From contig CM026404.1 of assembly GCA_014843695.1 (NCBI GenBank), forward strand, positions 83,197,787 through 83,261,786: a stretch of 64,000 nt of DNA, read 5' to 3'. The position numbers and the translations under genes were made by a program. Under the pieces are notes generated by a model. That model was not told the origin of the DNA, did not search any database, and was given only the letters and a program-made list of their open reading frames with translations. Source of the stretch: Archivesica marissinica (taxonomy: Eukaryota > Mollusca > Bivalvia > Venerida > Vesicomyidae). Below, in pieces: positions 34,985 through 45,704 of the stretch. Each line of letters opens with the position of its first letter. Within the stretch, counting starts at the first letter, position 1.

Positions 34985-35345
34985 ACCACAACATCTGGTT
35001 AGGGAACAGCAGAAATAACATAGGTCCTGATCAGACGCGGCGCCATGCTGCGGCTGATCTGTATATATGTTGCTTGCACAATCCGACCAATTTATTCAGC
35101 AGGTCTTGGGTTAATCGATCGATCCCCGTCTGACCCTAATAAAATTAACAGTCTTTCAGATGGGAATTTAAACCAAGTTCTCGTGTCGGTGCTTTACACC
35201 GTGCACATAAAAGAACCAGAGGAGACTCTGGAATGGGTTTCTGTCTGTATCAATGCACTATCCTCCTAAAATCTAAAATGACTAATCTCATCAGGAGGGG
35301 TCGCTCATATGGGCAACCGGTAGTGACGATAAATAAACGTAAAAC
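34985..35345 (+). mobile_element. Chimeric MITE plus headless SINE D, copy 2
   Basis: 34985-35116 is the right part of a TTAA-group MITE (GATCCTGATCAGACGCGGCG-like, ending GCAGGTCTTGGGTTAAT). From about 35122 it continues as family D starting at CCCCGTCTGACCCTAAT and running to TAGTGACGATAAATAAACGT. The junction matches that at 26075 apart from a few bases. Confidence 0.8.
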
Positions 35346-35514
35346 ACGCACACACATACACAATTTGGATTAAATTGTTAAGAACCGAAAATAAATTGTT
35401 ATAAACATTCAACAATTCTTTGTGACTATCTATCATTAAAAGTGACCCAAAAAGCCTGCGCAGCATCGTCACAAGCAAATAAAATAAACGCTCGCCATAT
35501 ACCGGTACATGTAT

Positions 35515-35700
35515 ACGAAGCAAGTTTTAACAACTTATATTAATCACTGTCGTTGGCGTGGGTGAAAGCGTAAATGTGGTCATTCATGTGGGAGGGGAGG
35601 AAACCGAGTACCCGGAGAAAACCCACCTGTCAGATCTGGCGACCATCGAACCACTCACATACTTCCCTGTCCAAGGATCAAACCCGGCTTGCATTGGTGA
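35515..35700 (-). mobile_element. SINE family F, minus strand, head lost
   Basis: Tail GAAGCAAGTTTTAACAACTT, then ATATTAATCACTGTCGTTGG, GTCATTCATGTGGGAGGG, CGAGTACCCGGAGAAAACCC and a B-box remnant GGATCAAACCCGG. The A-box half is missing. Confidence 0.85.
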
Positions 35701-35779
35701 GAATCATATACGTGTATACAAAAAACCCTACTGCATAATATCTACACAAAGTTGTTGTATAAACATTTATCACTATCCA

Positions 35780-35863
35780 ATAATATATGACATGTCTATT
35801 ACAGGTAATTATTCCAGAATGATAATATATGACATGTCTATTACAGGTAATTATTCCAGAATG
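35780..35863. repeat. 42-bp exact tandem duplication
   Basis: Two identical copies (35780-35821 and 35822-35863) of a unit starting ATAATATATGACATGTCTAT and ending TTCCAGAATG. It lies about 160 bp upstream of the phosphatase start; no function is evident. Confidence 0.95.
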
Positions 35864-36024
35864 GGTTTACTGTGAAACTATTAATCTACTGCACATGGAA
35901 GTAACTGCCAAATACATAATAATAATCAGCTGTATATTCTACTACATGTATATTTAAAAGAGACACGGTCAATTCAACTCTGCAAAGACTGCAATTGACA
36001 TCAGCTATTGATTGGTGTCCAAGA

Positions 36025-36860
36025 ATGGCATCGCTTGTAGCAAACACGTTATCTCTTTTGGTGAAGCCGACGCGGATTGTCAGAAGAAATGAACACAATA
36101 TTGCGCTGCCTAATTTTTGCCATATGGATATATCATCCTCTGTTATCCGCGATCGTGCCGTCTTTGTAATTGGTGATGTTCATGGTTGTCTGGATGAAAT
36201 GTGTGAATTGATGGATAAAGCATGTAGCATTGAAAAAAATTCACTTTTTATTCTTGTGGGTGATCTTGTAAACAAACTAACAAAGGTCCTTACAGTGTGG
36301 GTGTGGTTCGTAAGTTGAGGGAGATGGGATCCAGTGTGTACGCAGTGCGCGGAAATCACGATGAGGGCGCACTGCGGGAGATTGAAAGTTTCACAAAGGA
36401 CTCGGAATATCGCATTCCAGAGAGGTATAATTGGATTAAAGATTTGAATGTTGAAGATGTAGATTTTCTGAGTTCTCTTCCGTACACGATTTCTATTCCA
36501 TGCCTAAACATATTAATAGTACATGGTGGTTTAGTCCCTGGCACACCGCTAGAAGTACAAAGACTGAACGACTTGACAAACATGAGAAATGTGATTGACA
36601 CCGGGGATCCGTTTGATAGTGACGGTCTGATTGGTTACAACAAACTCGATAAAGGCGTGGCTTGGATTGACATGTGGCCGGGTCCCGAACACGTGTATTT
36701 CGGACATGACGCCCTGAGAAAACTACAGCGTGGTAGTTCTGCAACGGGACTTGATACAGGATGTTGTTATGGAGGGAGGTTAACAGGAGTGTTTGTTAAT
36801 GGATGTCGCCAATTTTTGTCCGTGAATTCCAGGCAAAGAAACACATTTGATGATGACTAG
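36025..36860 (+). CDS. ApaH-like phosphatase (PPP-type metallophosphatase), intronless, frameshifted
   Basis: A 275-codon metallophosphatase read through one 8-nt insertion. Visible motifs are GDVHGC (residues 50-55), GDLVNKGP (79-86), GNHD (107-110), HGG (164-166), FGHDA (223-227) and GLDTGCCYGG (239-248). These are the metal-binding and catalytic blocks of the PPP/ApaH superfamily in order. The change of GDxxDRG to GDLVNKG is what I associate with ApaH-like phosphatases (ALPH), which hydrolyse dinucleoside polyphosphates or, in trypanosomes, remove mRNA caps. The ATG at 36025 follows a region without family similarity and gives an N-terminal extension of about 40 residues. CTAACAAA at 36277-36284, inside the second motif, shifts the frame; both halves are otherwise free of stops. 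Interpretation: recent pseudogene (possibly a retrocopy, since intronless) or an assembly or base-calling error. The substrate cannot be told from the sequence. Confidence 0.82.
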
Positions 36861-36979
36861 CCATTTACTCCACAACAGAAGAGGGTTACTTGTTTGATCT
36901 CCATACTGCTGATATGCAATAGGCACACTGTACTACTATTTGAAAAATTTGGAACCAACTAAGAGCCATATAGTTCGCA

Positions 36980-36985
36980 AATAAA
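36980..36985 (+). promoter_or_regulatory. Polyadenylation signal candidate for the phosphatase
   Basis: AATAAA about 120 bp after the stop codon at 36858-36860. I see no long A-tract after it, so a retrocopy poly(A) tail is not visible. Confidence 0.4.
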
Positions 36986-37084
36986 ATATTTGAAGCCATG
37001 TATATGACAAAACATGTTGTGCCAAAAACAAAACTAACAAAAATGTTGTGCAAAATATTATTACCGATTCACAAAATTTAGTTT

Positions 37085-37290
37085 ATACAAATTTATTTTA
37101 GCTCGATTGTGAAACAAGTTATTTCAACTTATATTAATCACTCTCGAGACCTCATTCCTGATGGAATCCATTGCCATGAGGGAGAGAGAAGAGGCAACGT
37201 GGAATTTAAATGCCTTGCATAAGGGCAAAATCGTAACGGCTCCAGCGGGGCTCGAACCCTGGACCTTTCGCACTTGAATGGTTAATACGA
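37085..37290 (-). mobile_element. SINE family A, minus strand
   Basis: Reverse complement of family A from the tail (TACAAATTTATTTTAGCTCG, ATTGTGAAACAAGTTATTTC) to the B box GGCTCGAACCCTGGACC and CGCACTTGAATGG. The extreme head is lost. Confidence 0.9.
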
Positions 37291-37396
37291 CCGATTAACC
37301 GGTTACAAATTTCTAGTAACCGGTTCAGCACTAATCAGAACATGCTTGTCTGGGCTATATGTCCTATACCAATACATAGGGATAGATATAAATGAA

Positions 37397-37649
37397 GGGC
37401 TGTCCGATTAGTGCAGTGGTTAGCGCGCTCGCTTCTCACCAATGCGACCCGGGTTCGATCCTCGGACAGGGAAGTATGTGAGATGGTACGATGGTCGCCA
37501 GATCGGACAGGTGGGTTTTCTCCGGGTACTCCGGTTTCCTCCCACATGAATGACCACATATACGCTTTCATCCGAGCCAACGAGAGTGATTAATATAAGT
37601 TGTTAAAACTTGCTTCGCAATCGTTGTAAAATAAATAAAGTTTAATAAA
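37397..37649 (+). mobile_element. SINE family F, full length, 11-bp target duplication
   Basis: Reference copy. Head CTGTCCGATTAGTGCAGTGG, GCGCTCGCTTCTCACCAATG, B box CCGGGTTCGATCCTCGGACA, body ATGGTCGCCAGATCGGACAG and GGTACTCCGGTTTCCTCCCA, tail CTTGCTTCGCAATCGTTGTA. ATATAAATGAA occurs at 37386-37396 and 37650-37660 as the target duplication. Confidence 0.92.
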
Positions 37650-37660
37650 ATATAAATGAA

Positions 37661-37800
37661 AAAGTTGGCAGTTTCTTACGGAGGTTTGTGCACCAAGTAC
37701 TGGTTAACTGCTGGAGCCTGCCCAGGAAAGGTGTTGTTAGGTAAGCTGTCCGTCCGCCTAAATGGGCAACCGGTAGTTAAATAAACTTAAATAAAAAACT
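37661..37800 (+). mobile_element. SINE family G body, headless
   Basis: AAGTTGGCAGTTTCTTACGG, CACCAAGTACTGGTTAACTG, CCTGCCCAGGAAAGGTGTTG and ATGGGCAACCGGTAGTTAAA match family G downstream of its tRNA head. The family F SINE is inserted right at its 5' edge. Confidence 0.85.
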
Positions 37801-38260
37801 TAAAGGATACCAAACTTGCCGTGTGGATACATCTAGGGATGGCTGTGTTGCAACTAGAATCTGTCAATGGTATATGTAGTACAGTATATGTAGACTTGTT
37901 TTAAAAAAAAATTAAATAAATTTGGTGTACTTATTAATTTCAAACAAATGTGCAAGCTACTTGAATACTAGAATACGTGTAGGTTTTTAACTTTTTATAG
38001 CCCTTTCAGCAATCCAGGGCCATAATTACTAAGAAAATTGTTTGATTCCCATTTCACGATCGACCCACAAATAAACGGCCTGACTCAATTATTTCATTGA
38101 CCTTGTTCTAAAATTAATTTCTTTTATTGTTTTATACCGGAATTTACTATGCACTTGTCTGACAATTGTTTCTTATTATTACACCGACGCTATCATCGTT
38201 TGAAAATGATTTTTCATAAAAAATTTCATTATTTTCTTACCTACATGTACCTAGTTATCT
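37801..38260. other. Non-coding stretch
   Basis: AT-rich, no gene or repeat recognised. Confidence 0.5.
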
Positions 38261-38261
38261 A

Positions 38262-38438
38262 CAGTCAAACTGTGTTAGTGGTCACCTCTATTATACAACC
38301 ACCCTGTATTAAGCGACCGATTTCCAGATTCCCAATATGTTGTTTTATTATACATTTGACCTCTATTAAGCAGCCACCTGTGTTAAGCAGCCACTTTCTG
38401 TGATTCCCTTGGCTGGCTGCTTGATACAGGTTTGACTG
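38262..38438. mobile_element. Mariner/Tc1-type MITE (short form)
   Basis: CAGTCAAACTGTGTTAGTGG at the left and CAGGTTTGACTG at the right form terminal inverted repeats, flanked by TA at 38260-38261 and 38439-38440, the mariner target. The 177-bp body holds one copy of the segment (CCAGATTCCCAATATGTTG) that is multiplied in the long form at 56108-56527. Confidence 0.85.
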
Positions 38439-38494
38439 TACCCAACTTCAAAAATCAGACTCGGGGAAACAAACATTCTTTTAGCTCTGCACGC

Positions 38495-38731
38495 TTAACC
38501 CATTTCATTCTGGATACCGTTCAAACAGTATTTGCAAAGAACATAGAGCCAGATCAACCACCACGGAACGTGCCGTCTGATCAGGCTCTATGCTGTTTGC
38601 TATTCAGATGATCTTGCTAAGACACTTGGCTATGTAGCAAACAACACATATCCTGATAATGACGCTGCGGCTGATCTGGATCTATGTTGTTTGCAAAAGC
38701 CATTAAATGTATCCAGAATGAAATGGGTTAA
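38495..38731. mobile_element. TTAA-type MITE with long terminal repeats
   Basis: TTAACCCATTTCATTCTGG at the left matches the complement of CCAGAATGAAATGGGTTAA at the right, flush with TTAA on both sides. Inside are paired blocks GCAAAGAACATAGAGCCAG, CTGATCAGGCTCTATGCTG and GGATCTATGTTGTTTGC. Same family as 58820-59143. Confidence 0.92.
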
Positions 38732-38935
38732 CAGTGAAAACAACACTCAAATGTGTCATGGAATTTCATTACATTTGTGTCGTTCCAAAAAATTTGTAAT
38801 GAAAATCTATGGTATATTTCCAGAGTTTACAGTTAGAAATAACCAAAACATACGATATGAATTGTTGTCTTATTTTTAGCCATTATAATATATCCCAGCA
38901 TGCAAAGAGTTAATTGTGGTATTGGTGTATTGTCT

Positions 38936-41900
38936 GGATCTGTTACATTCTATGATTCACGTAGGTAGGGATTTATCCAATCACTGGATCGGTTACATTC
39001 TATGATTCACGTAAGTAGGGATTTATCCAATCACTGGATCGGTTACATTCTATGATTCACGTAGGTAGGGATTGACCCAATCACTGGATCGGTTACATTC
39101 TATGATTCACGTAAGTAGGGATTTATCCAATCACTGGATCGGTTACATTCTATGATTCACGTAGGTAGGGATTGACCCAATCACTGGATCGGTTACATTC
39201 TATGATTCACGTAGGTAGGGATTGACCCAATCACTGGATCGGTTACATTCTATGATTCACGTAGGTAGGGATTGACCCAATCACTGGATCGGTTACATTC
39301 TATGATTCACGTAGGTAGGGATTGACCCAATCACTGGATCGGTTACATTCTATGATTCACGTAGGTAGGGATTGACCCAATCACTGGATCGGTTACATTC
39401 TATGATTCACGTAGGTAGGGATTGACCCAATCACTGGATCGGTTACATTCTATGATTCACGTAGGTAGGGATTGACCCAATCACTGGATCGGTTACATTC
39501 TATGATTCACGTAAGTAGGGATTTATCCAATCACTGGATCGGTTACATTCTATGATTCACGTAGGTAGGGATTGACCCAATCACTGGATCGGTTACATTC
39601 TATGATTCACGTAGGTAGGGATTGACCCAATCACTGGATCGGTTACATTCTATGATTCACGTAGGTAGGGATTGACCCAATCACTGGATCGGTTACATTC
39701 TATGATTCACGTAGGTAGGGATTGATCCAATCACTGGATCGGTTACATTCTATGATTCACGTAGGTAGGGATTGACCCAATCACTGGATCGGTTACATTC
39801 TATGATTCACGTAGGTAGGGATTGATCCAATCACTGGATCGGTTACATTCTATGATTCACGTAGGTAGGGATTGACCCAATCACTGGATCGGTTACATTC
39901 TATGATTCACGTAGGTAGGGATTGATCCAATCACTGGATCGGTTACATTCTATGATTCACGTAGGTAGGGATTGATCCAATCACTGGATCGGTTACATTC
40001 TATGATTCACGTAGGTAGGGATTGATCCAATCACTGGATCGGTTACATTCTATGATTCACGTAGGTAGGGATTGATCCAATCACTGGATCGGTTACATTC
40101 TATGATTCACGTAGGTAGGGATTGATCCAATCACTGGATCGGTTACATTCTATGATTCACGTAGGTAGGGATTGATCCAATCACTGGATCGGTTACATTC
40201 TATGATTCACGTAGGTAGGGATTGATCCAATCACTGGATCGGTTACATTCTATGATTCACGTAGGTAGGGATTGATCCAATCACTGGATCGGTTACATTC
40301 TATGATTCACGTAGGTAGGGATTGATCCAATCACTGGATCGGTTACATTCTATGATTCACGTAGGTAGGGATTGATCCAATCACTGGATCGGTTACATTC
40401 TATGATTCACGTAGGTAGGGATTGATCCAATCACTGGATCGGTTACATTCTATGATTCACGTAGGTAGGGATTGATCCAATCACTGGATCGGTTACATTC
40501 TATGATTCACGTAGGTAGGGATTGATCCAATCACTGGATCGGTTACATTCTATGATTCACGTAGGTAGGGATTGACCCAATCACTGGATCGGTTACATTC
40601 TATGATTCACGTAGGTAGGGATTGATCCAATCACTGGATCGGTTACATTCTATGATTCACGTAGGTAGGGATTGACCCAATCACTGGATCGGTTACATTC
40701 TATGATTCACGTAGGTAGGGATTGACCCAATCACTGGATCGGTTACATTCTATGATTCACGTAGGTAGGGATTGATCCAATCACTGGATCGGTTACATTC
40801 TATGATTCACGTAGGTAGGGATTGATCCAATCACTGGATCGGTTACATTCTATGATTCACGTAGGTAGGGATTGACCCAATCACTGGATCGGTTACATTC
40901 TATGATTCACGTAGGTAGGGATTGATCCAATCACTGGATCGGTTACATTCTATGATTCACGTAGGTAGGGATTGATCCAATCACTGGATCGGTTACATTC
41001 TATGATTCACGTAGGTAGGGATTGACCCAATCACTGGATCGGTTACATTCTATGATTCACGTAGGTAGGGATTGACCCAATCACTGGATCGGTTACATTC
41101 TATGATTCACGTAGGTAGGGATTGATCCAATCACTGGATCGGTTACATTCTATGATTCACGTAGGTAGGGATTGATCCAATCACTGGATCGGTTACATTC
41201 TATGATTCACGTAGGTAGGGATTGATCCAATCACTGGATCGGTTACATTCTATGATTCACGTAGGTAGGGATTGATCCAATCACTGGATCGGTTACATTC
41301 TATGATTCACGTAGGTAGGGATTGATCCAATCACTGGATCGGTTACATTCTATGATTCACGTAGGTAGGGATTGACCCAATCACTGGATCGGTTACATTC
41401 TATGATTCACGTAGGTAGGGATTGATCCAATCACTGGATCGGTTACATTCTATGATTCACGTAGGTAGGGATTGATCCAATCACTGGATCGGTTACATTC
41501 TATGATTCACGTAGGTAGGGATTGATCCAATCACTGGATCGGTTACATTCTATGATTCACGTAGGTAGGGATTGATCCAATCACTGGATCGGTTACATTC
41601 TATGATTCACGTAGGTAGGGATTTATCCAATCACTGGATCGGTTACATTCTATGATTCACGTAGGTAGGGATTTATCCAATCACTGGATCGGTTACATTC
41701 TATGATTCACGTAGGTAGGGATTGACCCAATCACTGGATCGGTTACATTCTATGATTCACGTAGGTAGGGAATGACCCAATCACTGGACCTGTTACAGTA
41801 TGTGATATACTTAGATAGAGATTGGTCCAATCCCTGGGCAGGTTACATTCATTGATTCACGTAGGTAGGGATTGATCCAATCACTGGATCGGTTACATTC

Positions 41901-44900
41901 TATGATTCACGTAGGTAGGGATTGATCCAATCTCTGGATCGGTTACATTCTATGATTCACGTAGGTAGGGATTTATCCAATCACTGGATCGGTTACATTC
42001 TATGATTCACGTAGGTAGGGATTGATCCAATCACTGGATCGGTTACATTCTATGATTCACGTAGGTAGGGATTGATCCAATCACTGGATCGGTTACATTC
42101 TATGATTCACGTAGGTAGGGATTGATCCAATCACTGGATCGGTTACATTCTATGATTCACGTAGGTAGGGATTGATCCAATCACTGGATCGGTTACATTC
42201 TATGATTCACGTAGGTAGGGATTGATCCAATCACTGGATCGGTTACATTCTATGATTCACGTAGGTAGGGATTGATCCAATCACTGGATCGGTTACATTC
42301 TATGATTCACGTAGGTAGGGATTGATCCAATCACTGGATCGGTTACATTCTATGATTCACGTAGGTAGGGATTTATCCAATCACTGGATCGGTTACATTC
42401 TATGATTCACGTAGGTAGGGATTGACCCAATCACTGGATCGGTTACATTCTATGATTCACGTAGGTAGGGATTGATCCAATCACTGGATCGGTTACATTC
42501 TATGATTCACGTAGGTAGGGATTTATCCAATCACTGGATCGGTTACATTCTATGATTCACGTAGGTAGGGATTGATCCAATCACTGGATCGGTTACATTC
42601 TATGATTCACGTAGGTAGGGATTGATCCAATCACTGGATCGGTTACATTCTATGATTCACGTAGGTAGGGATTGATCCAATCACTGGATCGGTTACATTC
42701 TATGATTCACGTAGGTAGGGATTGATCCAATCACTGGATCGGTTACATTCTATGATTCACGTAGGTAGGGATTGATCCAATCACTGGATCGGTTACATTC
42801 TATGATTCACGTAGGTAGGGATTGATCCAATCACTGGATCGGTTACATTCTATGATTCACGTAGGTAGGGATTGATCCAATCACTGGATCGGTTACATTC
42901 TATGATTCACGTAGGTAGGGATTGATCCAATCACTGGATCGGTTACATTCTATGATTCACGTAGGTAGGGATTGATCCAATCACTGGATCGGTTACATTC
43001 TATGATTCACGTAGGTAGGGATTTATCCAATCACTGGATCGGTTACATTCTATGATTCACGTAGGTAGGGATTGATCCAATCACTGGATCGGTTACATTC
43101 TATGATTCACGTAGGTAGGGATTTATCCAATCACTGGATCGGTTACATTCTATGATTCACGTAGGTAGGGATTTATCCAATCACTGGATCGGTTACATTC
43201 TATGATTCACGTAGGTAGGGATTGATCCAATCACTGGATCGGTTACATTCTATGATTCACGTAGGTAGGGATTTATCCAATCACTGGATCGGTTACATTC
43301 TATGATTCACGTAGGTAGGGATTGATCCAATCACTGGATCGGTTACATTCTATGATTCACGTAGGTAGGGATTTATCCAATCACTGGATCGGTTACATTC
43401 TATGATTCACGTAGGTAGGGATTGATCCAATCACTGGATCGGTTACATTCTATGATTCACGTAGGTAGGGATTTATCCAATCACTGGATCGGTTACATTC
43501 TATGATTCACGTAGGTAGGGATTTATCCAATCACTGGATCGGTTACATTCTATGATTCACGTAGGTAGGGATTTATCCAATCACTGGATCGGTTACATTC
43601 TATGATTCACGTAGGTAGGGATTTATCCAATCACTGGATCGGTTACATTCTATGATTCACGTAAGTAGGGATTTATCCAATCACTGGATCGGTTACATTC
43701 TATGATTCACGTAGGTAGGGATTTATCCAATCACTGGATCGGTTACATTCTATGATTCACGTAAGTAGGGATTTATCCAATCACTGGATCGGTTACATTC
43801 TATGATTCACGTAAGTAGGGATTTATCCAATCACTGGATCGGTTACATTCTATGATTCACGTAGGTAGGGATTTATCCAATCACTGGATCGGTTACATTC
43901 TATGATTCACGTAGGTAGGGATTTATCCAATCACTGGATCGGTTACATTCTATGATTCACGTAAGTAGGGATTTATCCAATCACTGGATCGGTTACATTC
44001 TATGATTCACGTAGGTAGGGATTTATCCAATCACTGGATCGGTTACATTCTATGATTCACGTAAGTAGGGATTTATCCAATCACTGGATCGGTTACATTC
44101 TATGATTCACGTAGGTAGGGATTTATCCAATCACTGGATCGGTTACATTCTATGATTCACGTAGGTAGGGATTTATCCAATCACTGGATCGGTTACATTC
44201 TATGATTCACGTAGGTAGGGATTTATCCAATCACTGGATCGGTTACATTCTATGATTCACGTAAGTAGGGATTTATCCAATCACTGGATCGGTTACATTC
44301 TATGATTCACGTAGGTAGGGATTTATCCAATCACTGGATCGGTTACATTCTATGATTCACGTAGGTAGGGATTTATCCAATCACTGGATCGGTTACATTC
44401 TATGATTCACGTAAGTAGGGATTTATCCAATCACTGGATCGGTTACATTCTATGATTCACGTAGGTAGGGATTTATCCAATCACTGGATCGGTTACATTC
44501 TATGATTCACGTAGGTAGGGATTTATCCAATCACTGGATCGGTTACATTCTATGATTCACGTAGGTAGGGATTTATCCAATCACTGGATCGGTTACATTC
44601 TATGATTCACTTAGGTAGGGATTTATCCAATCACTGGATCGGTTACATTCTATGATTCACGTAAGTAGGGATTTATCCAATCACTGGATCGGTTACATTC
44701 TATGATTCACGTAAGTAGGGATTTATCCAATCACTGGATCGGTTACATTCTATGATTCACGTAGGTAGGGATTTATCCAATCACTGGATCGGTTACATTC
44801 TATGATTCACGTAAGTAGGGATTTATCCAATCACTGGATCGGTTACATTCTATGATTCACGTAAGTAGGGATTTATCCAATCACTGGATCGGTTACATTC

Positions 44901-45125
44901 TATGATTCACGTAAGTAGGGATTTATCCAATCACTGGATCGGTTACATTCTATGATTCACGTAAGTAGGGATTTATCCAATCACTGGATCGGTTACATTC
45001 TATGATTCACGTAAGTAGGGATTTATCCAATCACTGGATCGGTTACATTCTATGATTCACGTAGGTAGGGATTTATCCAATCACTGGATCGGTTACATTC
45101 TATGATTCACGTAGGTAGGGATTGT
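38936..45125 (+). repeat. 50-bp satellite, array 2
   Basis: About 124 almost identical copies of the same 50-bp unit and orientation as array 1. Variants are zoned: ATTGACCC dominates 39060-39720, ATTGATCC 39720-43000, and ATTTATCC from about 43000 to the end, where GTAAGTAGGG replaces GTAGGTAGGG in many units. The divergent unit pair of array 1 occurs once, at 41770. The array stops cleanly at GTAGGTAGGGATTG/TATTTTG, about 335 bp before the NDH-2 start codon. Confidence 0.98.
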
Positions 45126-45459
45126 ATTTTGATTTCAGCCTACTGTATATAAAATCGTATGGCACGCAATATTTGCCAGAGTTGCATAATTTGTCATTAC
45201 ATGATCTCATTTATCTGTAAAAGAGCGAAAATGTTGATCAATGTGACATAGTGATATGCAACATAAGCATAATGTGATTGCTGAATACAGTGTATGTGTT
45301 AATTTCATACAACCGTGAAAATCTGGCTACAGATATAAGACAATTGGTGACTTGTGAAACTCCTGTGATGAGTTTTTTAGGTGCAAGTTCAGGATCTTGG
45401 ATAAATATGCTGAGAGCTGTTAGTGCTTTTGACTGTGCAAAATATGAGGATCTGAAAGA
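45126..45459 (+). promoter_or_regulatory. Short region between satellite and NDH-2 start
   Basis: The only non-satellite DNA upstream of the gene. If transcription starts here, promoter and 5' UTR must fit into about 330 bp or use the satellite, or an upstream exon lies farther away. I see no clear TATA box or initiator. An in-frame TGA at 45445-45447 closes the NDH-2 frame upstream of 45460. Confidence 0.3.
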
Positions 45460-45704
45460 ATGAAAATAGACACAGCAGCTGTCTATGCATTGTCTTGCAA
45501 GGTTATGTTCCCTTTTTGTAAGAGAGAAATATCATCGTCCGCTGGACGTCAGAGGTTGATCATTCTCGGGACTGGCTGGGGCAGTTACAGTGTCTTGAAG
45601 AAAGTGGATAAGAAACTATACGATGTGATCGTAGTGAGTCCGAGGAATCACTTCCTGTTTACACCTCTGCTGTGCAGCACTACAGTTGGAACACTGGAGT
45701 TTAG
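45460..45704 (+). CDS. NDH-2 exon 1
   Basis: 81 codons plus 2 nt; encodes the presumed targeting region, the first Rossmann motif GTGWGS and [12 protein letters not shown]. Donor TTTAG/GTAACA. The split codon is completed by the first base of exon 2 to give Arg82 in TLEFR-SIIEP, as expected for the family. Confidence 0.9.

Noticed and set aside
36268..36285. An intron starting at GTAAAC in the phosphatase to explain the frame break
   Set aside because: It would be only about 18 bp, and the GTAAACAAA bases encode the expected VNK of the motif. An 8-nt insertion explains the data better.
27390..45125. CRISPR-like appearance of regular 50-bp repeats
   Set aside because: There are no unique spacers: the whole period is conserved. 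The context is eukaryotic; this is satellite DNA.
45278..45463. ORF overlapping the NDH-2 start by ATGA
   Set aside because: It lacks an ATG at its start, shows no family resemblance, and bacterial-style start/stop overlap has no meaning in this gene. It may simply be 5' UTR.
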